A stretch of 25,132 nucleotides of DNA from QHXQ01 sp036389375 (GCA_036389375.1 DASVQA010000168.1:1-25132); one strand, 5' to 3'; shown: positions 14,926-21,929, numbered from the stretch's first letter. Notes: generated from the sequence alone by a model not told the origin. Program-made: numbers and translations.

Positions 14926-15096
14926 ATTTAACCCCTCCCGGTGGCGGCTCTCAGGACGAAACGAGACTAGCGGACGTTTACCAAACCGGACAGGTTTTGG
15001 CAAGCGGGAGAGCGGCGATGCTGAGACGAATGATGTAGCGCAGACGCCGACAGGTTGCCCGCGAATTGTGTCGGGAGAGCAGACAGGCGAAGCAAC

Positions 15097-15295
15097 TCAG
15101 CGGTGCAACTGGTCAAGCACCAGCACACGCAAGTCCGTGACACGTTGCCGGGCAGCATCGTTAGTGAGAAACGCCTCGCAGCCGGCTTGCAGCGCGGTGG
15201 CGATTTGCAGGGCGTCCGGGTTGTGCGTAGGCGATAGCGGGCGCGCAAGCCGGCAGCACTGGCGGCGCTGCGGCTCAAGGAAGATGAACACGCCG
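15097..15295 (-). pseudogene. Decayed PIN-domain (VapC-like toxin) gene, C-terminal remnant
   Basis: On the - strand one frame reads LSRSAASAAGLRARYRLRT and another continues NPDALQIATALQAGCEAFLTND followed by VTDLRVLVLDQLHR. Joined, these make the standard C-terminal half of a PIN-domain ribonuclease (LRARYxLRTPDALQIATAL...AFLTND, which contains the conserved acidic residues). The join needs a frameshift at about 15218-15228. The N-terminal half with the first catalytic Asp is not recognisable; only a VFIFLEP scrap in one frame hints at it. No antitoxin gene is adjacent. It is therefore a non-functional relic of a VapBC-type toxin gene. Confidence 0.7.
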
Positions 15296-15343
15296 CGGCC
15301 GGCTCTGTCGCCCGGCCGCCGGGCTGAGACGCGCGCAAGCGAA

Positions 15344-15373
15344 ATACGGTAGACCCGGCCGGGTCTACCGTAT
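15344..15373. repeat. Perfect 30-bp palindrome
   Basis: The two halves (15344-15358, starting ATACGGTAGAC, and 15359-15373) are exact reverse complements with no spacer. GCGCGC blocks on both sides extend the dyad across a 7-base bulge. It lies between the PIN relic and the small membrane protein gene and may be a regulator site, an atypical terminator or a mobile-element scar. Confidence 0.85.
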
Positions 15374-15392
15374 GCGCGCAAAAGTTCTCGTC

Positions 15393-15415
15393 TATCGTCG
15401 CGCGGCGCGACGATA
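15393..15415. repeat. Perfect 11-bp inverted repeat with 1-base centre
   Basis: TATCGTCGCGC at 15393-15403 and its exact complement at 15405-15415 flank a single G, 19 bases from the 30-bp palindrome. A third, smaller dyad (GCCCGG-CCG-CCGGGC) is at 15310-15324. Confidence 0.85.
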
Positions 15416-15461
15416 AGCGCCGCCGATTTGCGCCAGCGTCGTGGCCGTCGAGCGCGAACGT

Positions 15462-15746
15462 TTAGGGCGTGGTAGTGGTCGGCACCATGCCGGGCGGAAC
15501 CATCGGCCCGGCCATGACGCGGAAGATGATGCCGAGGATAATGAGCACCGTCCAGATAAGCATCAAGTTCCTGATGTTGAAGCGGCTCGAATTCATCCAG
15601 CCCCAGATGAAGGTGTAGAGACCGCAGATCAGTCCCAGAATACCTTTCAGCGCGCCTTCGTTTTGGAACAACTTGATCAGCACAATGATGAAGATGATGA
15701 GACTGCCCAGATTCATCACCAGCGCCAGCAGTTGAAAAGCGTTCAT
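15462..15746 (-). CDS. Small three-helix membrane protein
   Basis: A 94-residue hydrophobic protein with three probable transmembrane segments: about 5-26 (QLLALVMNLGSLIIFIIVLI), 33-50 (LKGILGLICGLYTFIWGW) and 60-79 (NLMLIWTVLIILGIIFRVMA). A proline/threonine tail follows. The polar turn KLFQNEGALKGI between helices one and two and WGWMNSSRFN after helix two look conserved-family-like, but I do not recognise a named family. A GGAGG Shine-Dalgarno sequence precedes the ATG by ten bases. It follows the DUF2752 gene by 52 bases on the same strand, so the two are probably co-transcribed. Confidence 0.75.
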   Translation of the reverse strand: MNAFQLLALVMNLGSLIIFIIVLIKLFQNEGALKGILGLICGLYTFIWGWMNSSRFNIRNLMLIWTVLIILGIIFRVMAGPMVPPGMVPTTTTP

Positions 15747-15798
15747 CTTGTTTCAGCCTCCAGTTTAGGTTTAGTGGTAGATGTGGATTGGGGGCAGG

Positions 15799-16242
15799 CT
15801 AGCCGCGCGCAAGGCGCAGCATCGCCTCAGGCGCAAAGAGCAGACGCGCCAGCCAGTATGCGATCAGCCCGACGGTCAGCACGGCCGTCAGACCCGTGCG
15901 TCGTTCGACGGCGGCCACGCAGTTGACGAGCGCGGCGCGCGGGCGTGCGGGCAGCAGACTCGCGCCGACGAACAATAAGAGTGCAACGAGCAGCAGGGGC
16001 GCGTAAGCGTGTATGGCGAGCGCCGCGCGCCAGTCGCCGCCGACGAGCGCAAGGGTCGCGCGCGACAGACCGCAGCCGGGACAGGCCACGCCGAACGCGT
16101 GCGCGAATGGACACGGCCACGCCGGCAAGCCCAAACGCACGAGCAGGGCTTGAGCGCCAGCGGCGACGCAGATGGCGAGGGCGAGACTCCGGCGTTGCAA
16201 GAGGCGCGCGAGGGTGGGGGAGAATAGTGTGCGATCCGCCAT
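15799..16242 (-). CDS. DUF2752 membrane protein
   Basis: A 147-residue protein with the DUF2752 hallmark: a hydrophobic first helix (21-38), then CPF...GVACPGCGLSRATLALVGGDWRAAL at 44-75 (two-cysteine CPGCG motif, C54 and C57), then one or two further helices (YAPLLLVALLLFVGASLL, and VLTVGLIAYWLARLLF). Function of the family is unknown; the paired cysteines at a membrane face suggest a metal or disulfide site, which is inference. It is upstream of the small three-helix membrane protein and probably in one transcript with it. Confidence 0.88.
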   Translation of the reverse strand: MADRTLFSPTLARLLQRRSLALAICVAAGAQALLVRLGLPAWPCPFAHAFGVACPGCGLSRATLALVGGDWRAALAIHAYAPLLLVALLLFVGASLLPARPRAALVNCVAAVERRTGLTAVLTVGLIAYWLARLLFAPEAMLRLARG

Positions 16243-16307
16243 CAGGTTGTGTTGTCTGGGTGCTTGCGCTCGCGGGGCAACGCCGCTTGTGGGCGCGCGG
16301 GCGCAAA

Positions 16308-16326
16308 AAGTGTCTGCAAGTGTCTG
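16308..16326. repeat. Short direct repeat upstream of the DUF2752 gene
   Basis: AAGTGTCTG occurs twice (16308-16316 and 16318-16326), a 10-bp period that would place both copies on the same DNA face. It lies about 70 bases upstream of the DUF2752 start; the remaining sequence between 16243 and 16386 shows nothing clear. Confidence 0.4.
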
Positions 16327-16386
16327 TTAGAGCAAATGCGCGACGCACATTACTACAAGCCGCGATTCGTGACAAGACAATTTGCT

Positions 16387-16959
16387 TCAAAGAGAGTTGG
16401 TCGCTGCGGCCGGGAAGGCGGCGCTGAGCCAATCGTTGACGACGCAGTCGAGGACGAGGTGGACGCGATCCGTCGCGCCTCTGTTGGCGACGCGGTGCGG
16501 CAGATTGAAATTCAAGTACCAGCTTTGGCCTTCGTTGAGCACAAGCCGCCGGCCGTTCAGGTAGAACTCGACCGCCGGGTTGGTGCGTACGGGGATGTGC
16601 AGCCGCACCTCGCCGTCGTCGTAGCTGAGATTGAGGTCTTTGTGTTCGCGTATGACCGAACCGGCGGCGAGCTTCAACAGCCGGACGGATTGCAGCGGAC
16701 AGGCGAAGGACTGCAACACGGCGCTTATGTGCGGGCAGCGCGCAAGCAGCGGCGTGTCGGCGAAGGCGGCTTGCGCGGTCGGGTCGGGATAAATCTGCCC
16801 GGCGACGCCGCCGACCGAGCGGAGCGCGGCGGCGCTCCACACGCCTTCGTAATAGCGCGTGTTAAAGTGCGGCGTCCAATCGGCCGGCGCTAGGGCGTCG
16901 AGGTCGGCCTGAAGCGGGCGCGCGTCGAAGTTGAAAGGTAGGCGGAGACTGTCGAGCAT
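16387..16959 (-). CDS. Aspartyl/asparaginyl beta-hydroxylase-like protein
   Basis: A 190-residue AspH-family protein, a non-haem Fe(II)/2-oxoglutarate-type oxygenase fold. The core runs from RLLKLAAGSVIREHKDLNL (H106) through VRLHIPVRTNPAVEFYLNG and LNEGQSWYLNFNLPHRVANRG (H155) to DRVHLVLDC (R165). H106 and H155 are the likely iron ligands and R165 the likely 2-oxoglutarate-binding arginine. Family members hydroxylate Asp/Asn in proteins or peptides, or small amino acids; the substrate here is unknown. The ATG at 16959 is preferred because a promoter lies directly upstream of it; an in-frame start at 17067 would place the coding region across that promoter. It diverges from a sulfotransferase gene, suggesting joint action on one molecule. 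Confidence 0.87.
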   Translation of the reverse strand: MLDSLRLPFNFDARPLQADLDALAPADWTPHFNTRYYEGVWSAAALRSVGGVAGQIYPDPTAQAAFADTPLLARCPHISAVLQSFACPLQSVRLLKLAAGSVIREHKDLNLSYDDGEVRLHIPVRTNPAVEFYLNGRRLVLNEGQSWYLNFNLPHRVANRGATDRVHLVLDCVVNDWLSAAFPAAATNSL

Positions 16960-16994
16960 AGTTTTGCGTGTCGGCGCGCGCGCGGGCGAAACGC

Positions 16995-17021
16995 TTGCAG
17001 CGCGCGGGCTGCGAGTATAAT
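16995..17021 (+). promoter_or_regulatory. Candidate sulfotransferase promoter
   Basis: A perfect TATAAT at 17016-17021 has TTGCAG upstream at 16995-17000 (15-base spacer, short). The -10 box overlaps the -10 box of the divergent AspH promoter. The leader to the ATG at 17090 would be about 60 bases. Confidence 0.45.
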
Positions 17022-17042
17022 CAGCGGGCCGTTTATGACCAA
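17014..17042 (-). promoter_or_regulatory. Promoter of the AspH-like gene
   Basis: On the - strand TTGGTC (17042-17037), a 17-base spacer and TATACT (17019-17014) form a good sigma-70 match. The start would be near 17007, 48 bases before the ATG. Confidence 0.6.
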
Positions 17043-17089
17043 CCAGTGGGCGCAAAATTTTCATCAACCAGAGGGTCGGGGCTGACCGT

Positions 17090-18121
17090 ATGGATAAAGG
17101 TTCTTTGCAGGGCTGGATGCCGGTTCGGCTACGCTGGCAAGATGCGCGGCCCTTGCTGGACTGGTGCTACATGGGCGACGAACGTTTCACCGAACCGTTC
17201 TTCGACCAGACCGTCCAGCGCCTCGTGCGCCATCCCTTCAATCAACTCTTCTGCCGCCAGACGCCGCTCGAAGCGCTCGCCGGTCTGCACGCGCGCGAAC
17301 CGGGTCTGGCCCCGACCGGCTTCATCTTTCACATGTCGCGCTGCGGCTCGACGCTCATCTCGCAGATGCTCGCCGCACTGCCGCGCAACATCGTCATCTC
17401 GGAAGCCGGGCCGATTGATGCGATCTTACGCGCCCGCTTGCACGCACCCAACGTGACGGACGACGAGCGCCAACGCTGGCTGCAATTGATCGTGAGTGCC
17501 CTTGGCCGGCCGCGACGCACGACAGCGACGCACTACTTCATCAAATTCGATTGCTGGCACACGCTCGATCTGCCGCTCATCGCGCGCGCCTTCCCCGGCG
17601 TGCCCTGGGTCTTCGTGTTCCGCGAGCCGGTCGAGGTCATCGTCTCGCACCTGCGGCGCAGAGGCGCGCACACGCTCCCCTGGGTCGTCGAGCCGCAACT
17701 GTTCGGGCTGGACATGGAGACGAGTGTGCAACTGCCGCCGGAAGAATATTGTGCCCGCGTGCTCGCCGCGATCTGCCGCGCCGCGCTCACGCACTATCGC
17801 GCCGCCGACGCATTGCTGCTCGACTATCGCCAACTGCCCGCCGCCATCGAGTCGCACCTCTTGCCTCACTACCGCGTCGCTTACACGGCCGACGAGCGCC
17901 ACTTGCTGCGCCGCGCGGCGCAGTTCGACGCCAAGAATCCGGCGCTCGAATTTGCCGACGACGCCGCCGCCAAACAGCACGCCGCCACCGATGCTGCCCG
18001 CAGCGCGGCCGAACGCTGGCTCGGTCAACTCTACCGCCAACTGCAAACACTAGCGCCCGCTCCGGTGCTAGATGATGCCTGCTTTCAACTCCTCGATGAT
18101 GTTGTCAACAATGCGCAATGA
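17090..18121 (+). CDS. Sulfotransferase family protein
   Basis: A 343-residue PAPS-type sulfotransferase. The 5'-phosphosulfate-binding loop is seen as TGFIFHMSRCGSTLISQML at 77-94, and the 3'-phosphate region as PWVFVFREPVEVIVSHLRRR (family form: FR-P---SH). Later DALLLDYRQLP matches the conserved acidic-Tyr segment. It would move a sulfuryl group from PAPS to a hydroxyl or amine of an unknown acceptor in the cytoplasm. It is divergently paired with the AspH-like gene; a hydroxylase that creates an OH and a sulfotransferase that caps it is a plausible pathway, but this is inference. The last 54 bases overlap the 3' end of the GMC oxidoreductase gene on the other strand. Confidence 0.88.
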   Translation: MDKGSLQGWMPVRLRWQDARPLLDWCYMGDERFTEPFFDQTVQRLVRHPFNQLFCRQTPLEALAGLHAREPGLAPTGFIFHMSRCGSTLISQMLAALPRNIVISEAGPIDAILRARLHAPNVTDDERQRWLQLIVSALGRPRRTTATHYFIKFDCWHTLDLPLIARAFPGVPWVFVFREPVEVIVSHLRRRGAHTLPWVVEPQLFGLDMETSVQLPPEEYCARVLAAICRAALTHYRAADALLLDYRQLPAAIESHLLPHYRVAYTADERHLLRRAAQFDAKNPALEFADDAAAKQHAATDAARSAAERWLGQLYRQLQTLAPAPVLDDACFQLLDDVVNNAQ

Positions 18122-20350
18122 GAGCGCCGAGATGGTGAGCGAAGGGTTGACGCCGAGTGCGGTCGGGATGATCGCGCCGTCGGCGACGTAGAGACCCTTG
18201 TAGAAGGGGCGCGCGCCGTCGAGCGACGCATCGAACACGTGCCCGAACTCGTCCACTACGCCGTCGGCCGCCGCTTTGGCCATGCGGCAACCGCCCAGCG
18301 GGTGACTGAGCGCGATGGACTTTGCGCCTGCTGCCTGCGCCGTGTCGGTCAGGAAAGGGTTGTAGAACTCCTCCTGCGAAGTTGCCGGCCGCAGTTTCAA
18401 GGCGAGCCGCTTGAGCGAGTCGTTGATCTTTGTGTAGATCGGATCGTTCCAGAACTCCAAGCCGTCGGTGCGCCTGAGCCGAAGCGGCGTCTCGCCCGCT
18501 TGGCCGAGCCGAAACTGTCCGACCGAGGCGTCGCGCCCCATCGCCACGACGCACATGAAATTCGAGATGCGTTCCTCTTCCGACTTGTAAAAGTCTGCGC
18601 GCACAAGGTTGTTGCGCCAGATTTCTTTAATGAGTTGCGGCACGCGCTTCTTCACGTAGCGCAAGACGGCGCGCACGAGGAAACCCCCGCCGCCGCCATT
18701 CTGCACGAGCGTCTTCATGAGCGGCAGCCCCTCGCCGAAGACGGGCGCGAACGCGGGCGGGATGCCCTGATCTTCGAGCGTGTGAAAAAACGTTGGGTCA
18801 GGCGCATTGGGCGCGCTTTCCGGCCCAGTGCCGGGCTGCTCTGTGTTGAAGTGCGCGAAGGAAGAGGTGACGGGGCCGCGGATCAGGCTGGCGCGCTTGT
18901 CGGTCTTGTCTAGAAACGCAAGGTAATCGCCGTTGGTCGAGAAGCCAAAGCCCACACGCTCGCTCAGGTTCGGCAGCGTGCCGCGCGCCTTCGAGCGCAG
19001 CAGCAGTTCGTTCGTGCCGAGACAACCGGCGGCGACGATGACAATGTCGGCGGTCACGCGCTGCTCCGTGTAGCTGGACGGATCGGCCGCGTCGCGCTTG
19101 CGATAACGCACCTCGTAGCCGCCCCCGGGTAGCGCTGCGATCACATCCACCTCAGCGAGCGCCTCTAGCTTGAGGTTGTCGAAGTCCGGCGGATCGTCGT
19201 CGCCGCCGGGCAGGCCCACCGGCTGACTTGGTGGCTTGTAACGTTTGGGCCGGCCCAAGATCGCACGCATCAGTTGCTTGTTCAGGGTGTGGCGCGCGCC
19301 GGGCAGGCAGCCGACGTTGCAGCGGCCCTGGCGCTCGCAGTAGTTGACCTCCTGCTCCTGCGAGTAGTTGGCGGGCAACGTCTCGCCCGGCAGACCGAGC
19401 GCGCTGTCTTCGGGCGTCAGATCGTTGATGGCTAAATCAACCAAGCCGTAATCGCTGGTTAGCTCTTTAACCGCCGTCTGGAAGACGCGGGCGCGGTCGA
19501 GCCAGATGTCGTTGGCGCGATCTTTGACGGGCGGCGCGCCGGGCGCGGCCGGCGGGTTGCTGGTTAGGCGTTTGACGCCGCGCGGGTTGGTTGGATTGTT
19601 CGGATCGGGCACGATTGACCAGTGCGGTTTCAAGTGGGCGGTGCGCGCGGCGATGTTCGAGAGGCCGGCGTTAACGCTCACGGGCGGCATGTTCCGCGTC
19701 GGGTGCATGTAAGGGAAACTGCCGCCGGCCTGCTTGAGTTGCAGCGCAGAAAGGACGCTGAAGCTGATGGCGTGGCGCGCGAAGTTGAAATAGTGTTCAC
19801 GCTCAGCGTCTGTCCACGTCAGCGGCCAGCGCGGGTCTGTGAAGATGAAGTTAGGCGGCTGAATGGTGATGTTCGAGTAGATGAGTGAACCGCCGCCGAC
19901 GCCGTTGGCGCGGATGATTGAGACGCCGTCGGATTTGCGCCCGAAGAGACCGAGGAAGCCGCGCGTGCCGAGCATGGTGAAATCAAACAGCCCGTCCTCG
20001 TTGCGCAGGCTCTTGAAGAGGCGCGTAAAGATGGTGTCGTCTGCGGTGCGGCGGAAGCACCGGCTAAAGATATCGAGGAAGCCGCGAAAGCTGTTGAGTG
20101 ATGACCAGTATTGGACGGGCTGACCCCGATTGGCGATAAACTCGGCGGTCTTTACCTCCTTGTCCTGCACAGTGCTGACGGGCGTCGTCCACCACGTCCC
20201 ACGCTCAAGCATCAGGATCGTCTCCCACGCCTCAGGCGGCTTGCCCTGATTGCGTTCCTTGAACTTCGCGGCCAATGGGATGGCGGTCATCGTGCCGCCG
20301 AAGCCCGTGCCGATGATGACGACGCGGTGATGATTCGTATTCTGGCTCAT
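18068..20350 (-). CDS. GMC-type FAD-dependent oxidoreductase (cholesterol-oxidase-like)
   Basis: A 760-residue flavoprotein. The dinucleotide-binding motif is VVIIGTGFGGT at 10-20, and the GMC active-site and FAD region follows in RANGVGGGSLIYSN. A cysteine-rich NYCERQGRCNVGCLPGARHT stretch is typical of the larger cholesterol-oxidase-like members. The C-terminal domain has SHPLGGCRMA, GLYVADGAIIPTALGVNPSLTI with the expected Asn-Pro near the flavin. No signal peptide is seen. It probably oxidises an alcohol; the substrate is unknown. The ATG at 20350 has a GGAG nine bases upstream. However, a better-spaced AAGGAG-ATG lies at 20460 in another frame, and a one-base slip in the T-run at 20427-20430 would fuse it to this gene, so the N-terminus is uncertain. 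Its end overlaps the sulfotransferase gene by 54 bases. Confidence 0.9.
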   Translation of the reverse strand: MSQNTNHHRVVIIGTGFGGTMTAIPLAAKFKERNQGKPPEAWETILMLERGTWWTTPVSTVQDKEVKTAEFIANRGQPVQYWSSLNSFRGFLDIFSRCFRRTADDTIFTRLFKSLRNEDGLFDFTMLGTRGFLGLFGRKSDGVSIIRANGVGGGSLIYSNITIQPPNFIFTDPRWPLTWTDAEREHYFNFARHAISFSVLSALQLKQAGGSFPYMHPTRNMPPVSVNAGLSNIAARTAHLKPHWSIVPDPNNPTNPRGVKRLTSNPPAAPGAPPVKDRANDIWLDRARVFQTAVKELTSDYGLVDLAINDLTPEDSALGLPGETLPANYSQEQEVNYCERQGRCNVGCLPGARHTLNKQLMRAILGRPKRYKPPSQPVGLPGGDDDPPDFDNLKLEALAEVDVIAALPGGGYEVRYRKRDAADPSSYTEQRVTADIVIVAAGCLGTNELLLRSKARGTLPNLSERVGFGFSTNGDYLAFLDKTDKRASLIRGPVTSSFAHFNTEQPGTGPESAPNAPDPTFFHTLEDQGIPPAFAPVFGEGLPLMKTLVQNGGGGGFLVRAVLRYVKKRVPQLIKEIWRNNLVRADFYKSEEERISNFMCVVAMGRDASVGQFRLGQAGETPLRLRRTDGLEFWNDPIYTKINDSLKRLALKLRPATSQEEFYNPFLTDTAQAAGAKSIALSHPLGGCRMAKAAADGVVDEFGHVFDASLDGARPFYKGLYVADGAIIPTALGVNPSLTISALSLRIVDNIIEELKAGII

Positions 20351-20424
20351 AGGGAGAAACTCCGAAGCTGGTGTAAATGAGGCGGTCGTTTGTGCCAACG
20401 CCGGCGAAGAGATTCGAGGGTCTT

Positions 20425-20460
20425 TCAAAACCGCGCGGTCTCGTCCAGTGTGTATCGCAT
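20425..20460 (-). other. 11-codon leader ORF or displaced N-terminus of the GMC gene
   Basis: The - strand reads ATG (20460) to TGA with product MRYTLDETARF. AAGGAG at 20474-20469 is spaced eight bases from the ATG, an ideal Shine-Dalgarno arrangement. The TGA overlaps an in-frame TTG of the GMC gene. One extra T in the T-run (20427-20430) would give a continuous MRYTLDETARFLKDPRISS fused to the oxidoreductase. A complementary CTCCTT (20499-20494) could pair with the AAGGAG and mask it. It is either a translated leader, a sequencing slip or a real frameshift. Confidence 0.45.
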
Positions 20461-20593
20461 GACCTGTGCTCCTTGCTGAGGACTTACACGGATAAGGAGA
20501 CTTGCGGGGCGGGCTTTGCGGCCCTTGCTGAAGTTAAGCGAACGACCCAAAGATCGCGCCGGCAAGCGAACCAGAGAAGGCGTGCCGGGCCGC

Positions 20594-20622
20594 ACACTAG
20601 CACCAGAGGGGTGGTATTGCAA
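20594..20622 (-). promoter_or_regulatory. Candidate promoter of the GMC oxidoreductase gene
   Basis: On the - strand TTGCAA (20622-20617), a 17-base spacer and TAGTGT (20599-20594), with an A/T-rich AAAAATTTTCC block just upstream of the -35. The leader to 20460 would be about 128 bases. Confidence 0.45.
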
Positions 20623-20685
20623 CGGAAAATTTTTCAGCGGCCCGCGTGGCGCACGGTCGAGCGGTCGTGCTTGAACTTGGGCCGA

Positions 20686-21180
20686 TCAAGCTACTCGCTC
20701 ACCCCTTAAAGCCAACCAGGAGACGACGGCGTGGATGCTGATGCCAATGGCCACTGCACACGCGTATCTCTGGCCGGTCATGCCTGAGCGCAACGAAAAT
20801 AGCGTTATGGCTCCAAGCGGCAACCATAAAAGCACGGCCGAAATCAGTCCCGGATTATACTTGCCCTTGCGGAGGCTGCTGAGCGAATGTGACAAACTGT
20901 TGATTAGCACTACCGTGCCAAAGATGACGAGCAGTAGTTGCGGGAATTTTAAGCTCTGCGCCAACGTGATCCCGGCGATCATTAGCAGCCCGCCAAGTCC
21001 GGTTAAGAGCAGAAAGCGCCGGGGCGGGAAATTGATGCCCCGCTCTTGCGCGGCATGTGCGGAGAAGCCAGCGCCGCCCCAGTATTCCTCGGCGATGTGG
21101 ACAAGGTATGTAACCGGAAAGAGCCACGGCCAGAGACCCGTGCCAGAGAAAGCGAACGTCAGGACGTTAGCGATGACCAT
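20686..21180 (-). CDS. HXXEE-motif membrane protein
   Basis: A 164-residue membrane protein with the HXXEE family signature: H28-I-A-E31-E32 in YLVHIAEEYWGGAGFS, then a hydrophobic helix (FLLLTGLGGLLMIAGITLA), the INSLSHSLSSLRKGKYNPG segment with conserved His and Pro-Gly, and further helices (ISAVLLWLPLGAITLF, ACAVAIGISIHAVVSWLAL). About four to five transmembrane helices are expected. The His/Glu residues at the membrane face suggest a metal site, but no activity is known for the family. It is a single gene; the gap to the GMC gene contains that gene's promoter, so they are probably separate transcripts. Confidence 0.85.
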   Translation of the reverse strand: MVIANVLTFAFSGTGLWPWLFPVTYLVHIAEEYWGGAGFSAHAAQERGINFPPRRFLLLTGLGGLLMIAGITLAQSLKFPQLLLVIFGTVVLINSLSHSLSSLRKGKYNPGLISAVLLWLPLGAITLFSLRSGMTGQRYACAVAIGISIHAVVSWLALRGERVA

Positions 21181-21211
21181 GAAACTGCATGCTCACAATC
21201 GAACGGACAGG

Positions 21212-21229
21212 CAACTCGGCCGGCAGACG
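21212..21229 (+). repeat. Left arm of an 18-bp imperfect inverted repeat around the AP2-like gene
   Basis: CAACTCGGCCGGCAGACG here matches the inward-reading right arm at 22007-21990 (CAACTCGGCCGTCAGGCG) at 16 of 18 positions. Together they bound a 796-bp segment containing the AP2-like gene. No matching target-site duplication is visible. Confidence 0.6.
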
Positions 21230-21275
21230 AGTGATCGCCCGCGCAAGCAAACGCGCGACGTTCGTGCCGTTGATG

Positions 21276-21315
21276 AATGTTGCGGCGCGTTACGTTCGAG
21301 CGCGCCGCAACCATT
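21276..21315. repeat. Hairpin between the HXXEE and AP2-like genes
   Basis: TTGCGGCGCG (21280-21289) pairs perfectly with 21301-21310 across an 11-base loop, and AATG/CATT extend the stem past a one-base bulge. No T-run follows on either strand, so it is not a standard terminator. The rest of the 21181-21428 gap shows no gene. Confidence 0.7.
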
Positions 21316-21428
21316 GATAGTGAAACGCCCGTCGTCTCACTTGCGAATCGAGCCACCTGCCGGTTAGCGCCGGACGGTAATCCGGTTTATCGCTCGTGCC
21401 CATGCAGCGCGCAGGTTGAATTGACTTG

Positions 21429-21929
21429 TTATGCCGCGCAGACCTTACTCAATGTCTCGGCCCACTTGCTCACGACCACCTTGCCATACATCTCCTGCTC
21501 TTTCTGCCGCCGGATCGCACAGGCACGCCGAAAAGCACCCGCCTCGCCATACTTCTTGATGGAGACGGACGTTTGCCCCTTCTTTTCGCGCCCCGCGTGC
21601 CACGACACTTGATAGACCTCGTTGAGGTAAACTGTGCCGTCTTTCCCTTTGTATTTCTTGACCGCCCGGCGCACGCCGACGACGCCGCTGTTGTTGCGCG
21701 GGTTGTTGCCCACGATGACCCAATCGGTGCGCGGCTTGCCTAGCTCCTGCTCCAATTGATTGCGCCACTCGACAGCCTTCTCCAGTGCTGCCTCCTTGCC
21801 GCCGTGCAGGCTGTCGCTGACGAACTTCGACTTAGTGACATTCTTCAACCTGACCCGCACATACCAGCCCACAGTCTTTCGTTCAGGACAATCAATGCGG
21901 CTGATCCCCTTATGACCACTCTTCGCCAT
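21429..21929 (-). CDS. AP2/ERF-like DNA-binding domain protein
   Basis: A 166-residue basic protein with two AP2-like modules. The first is GHKGISRIDCPERKTVGWYVRVRLKN...SDSLHGGKEAALEKAVEWRNQLE. The second is NNSGVVGVRRAVKKYKG...YQVSWHAGREKKGQTSVSIKKYGEAGAFRRACAIRRQKE, with the beta-sheet then helix order of AP2 domains. In bacteria such domains often sit in homing endonucleases or mobile-element proteins, but no HNH nuclease motif (paired His-Asn-His) is seen, so this is probably DNA-binding only. The ATG at 21929 is used; two in-frame ATGs lie upstream (21944, 21959) and are not excluded. It is enclosed by an imperfect inverted repeat, which hints at mobility. The stop TAA is followed by TAACAAGTC-like sequence resembling half an integron attC site, which I do not accept. 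Confidence 0.8.
   Translation of the reverse strand: MAKSGHKGISRIDCPERKTVGWYVRVRLKNVTKSKFVSDSLHGGKEAALEKAVEWRNQLEQELGKPRTDWVIVGNNPRNNSGVVGVRRAVKKYKGKDGTVYLNEVYQVSWHAGREKKGQTSVSIKKYGEAGAFRRACAIRRQKEQEMYGKVVVSKWAETLSKVCAA

Larger units (their letters stand above)
20351..20685. other. 335-base gap holding the leader and promoter of the GMC gene
   Basis: This stretch has no independently recognisable protein family. It contains an 11-codon reading frame with an ideal ribosome-binding site, a hairpin that could mask that site, and a promoter at 20594-20622 (each listed separately). A GCGGCCC and a GGGCCGC on the transcribed strand could also close a larger fold in the leader. Confidence 0.6.

Noticed and set aside
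14981..15000. An operator upstream of the LecA-like gene (CCAAACC-GGACA-GGTTTTGG)
   Set aside because: The dyad is short and imperfect, and the accompanying -35/-10 boxes are weak, so it cannot be told from chance.
21360..21435. An integron attC-like site after the AP2-like gene (TAACAAGTC, TTCAACC next to the stop codon)
   Set aside because: Only one half-site is convincing; there is no matching inverted partner with a GTTRRRY core at a suitable distance and no second cassette or integrase gene.
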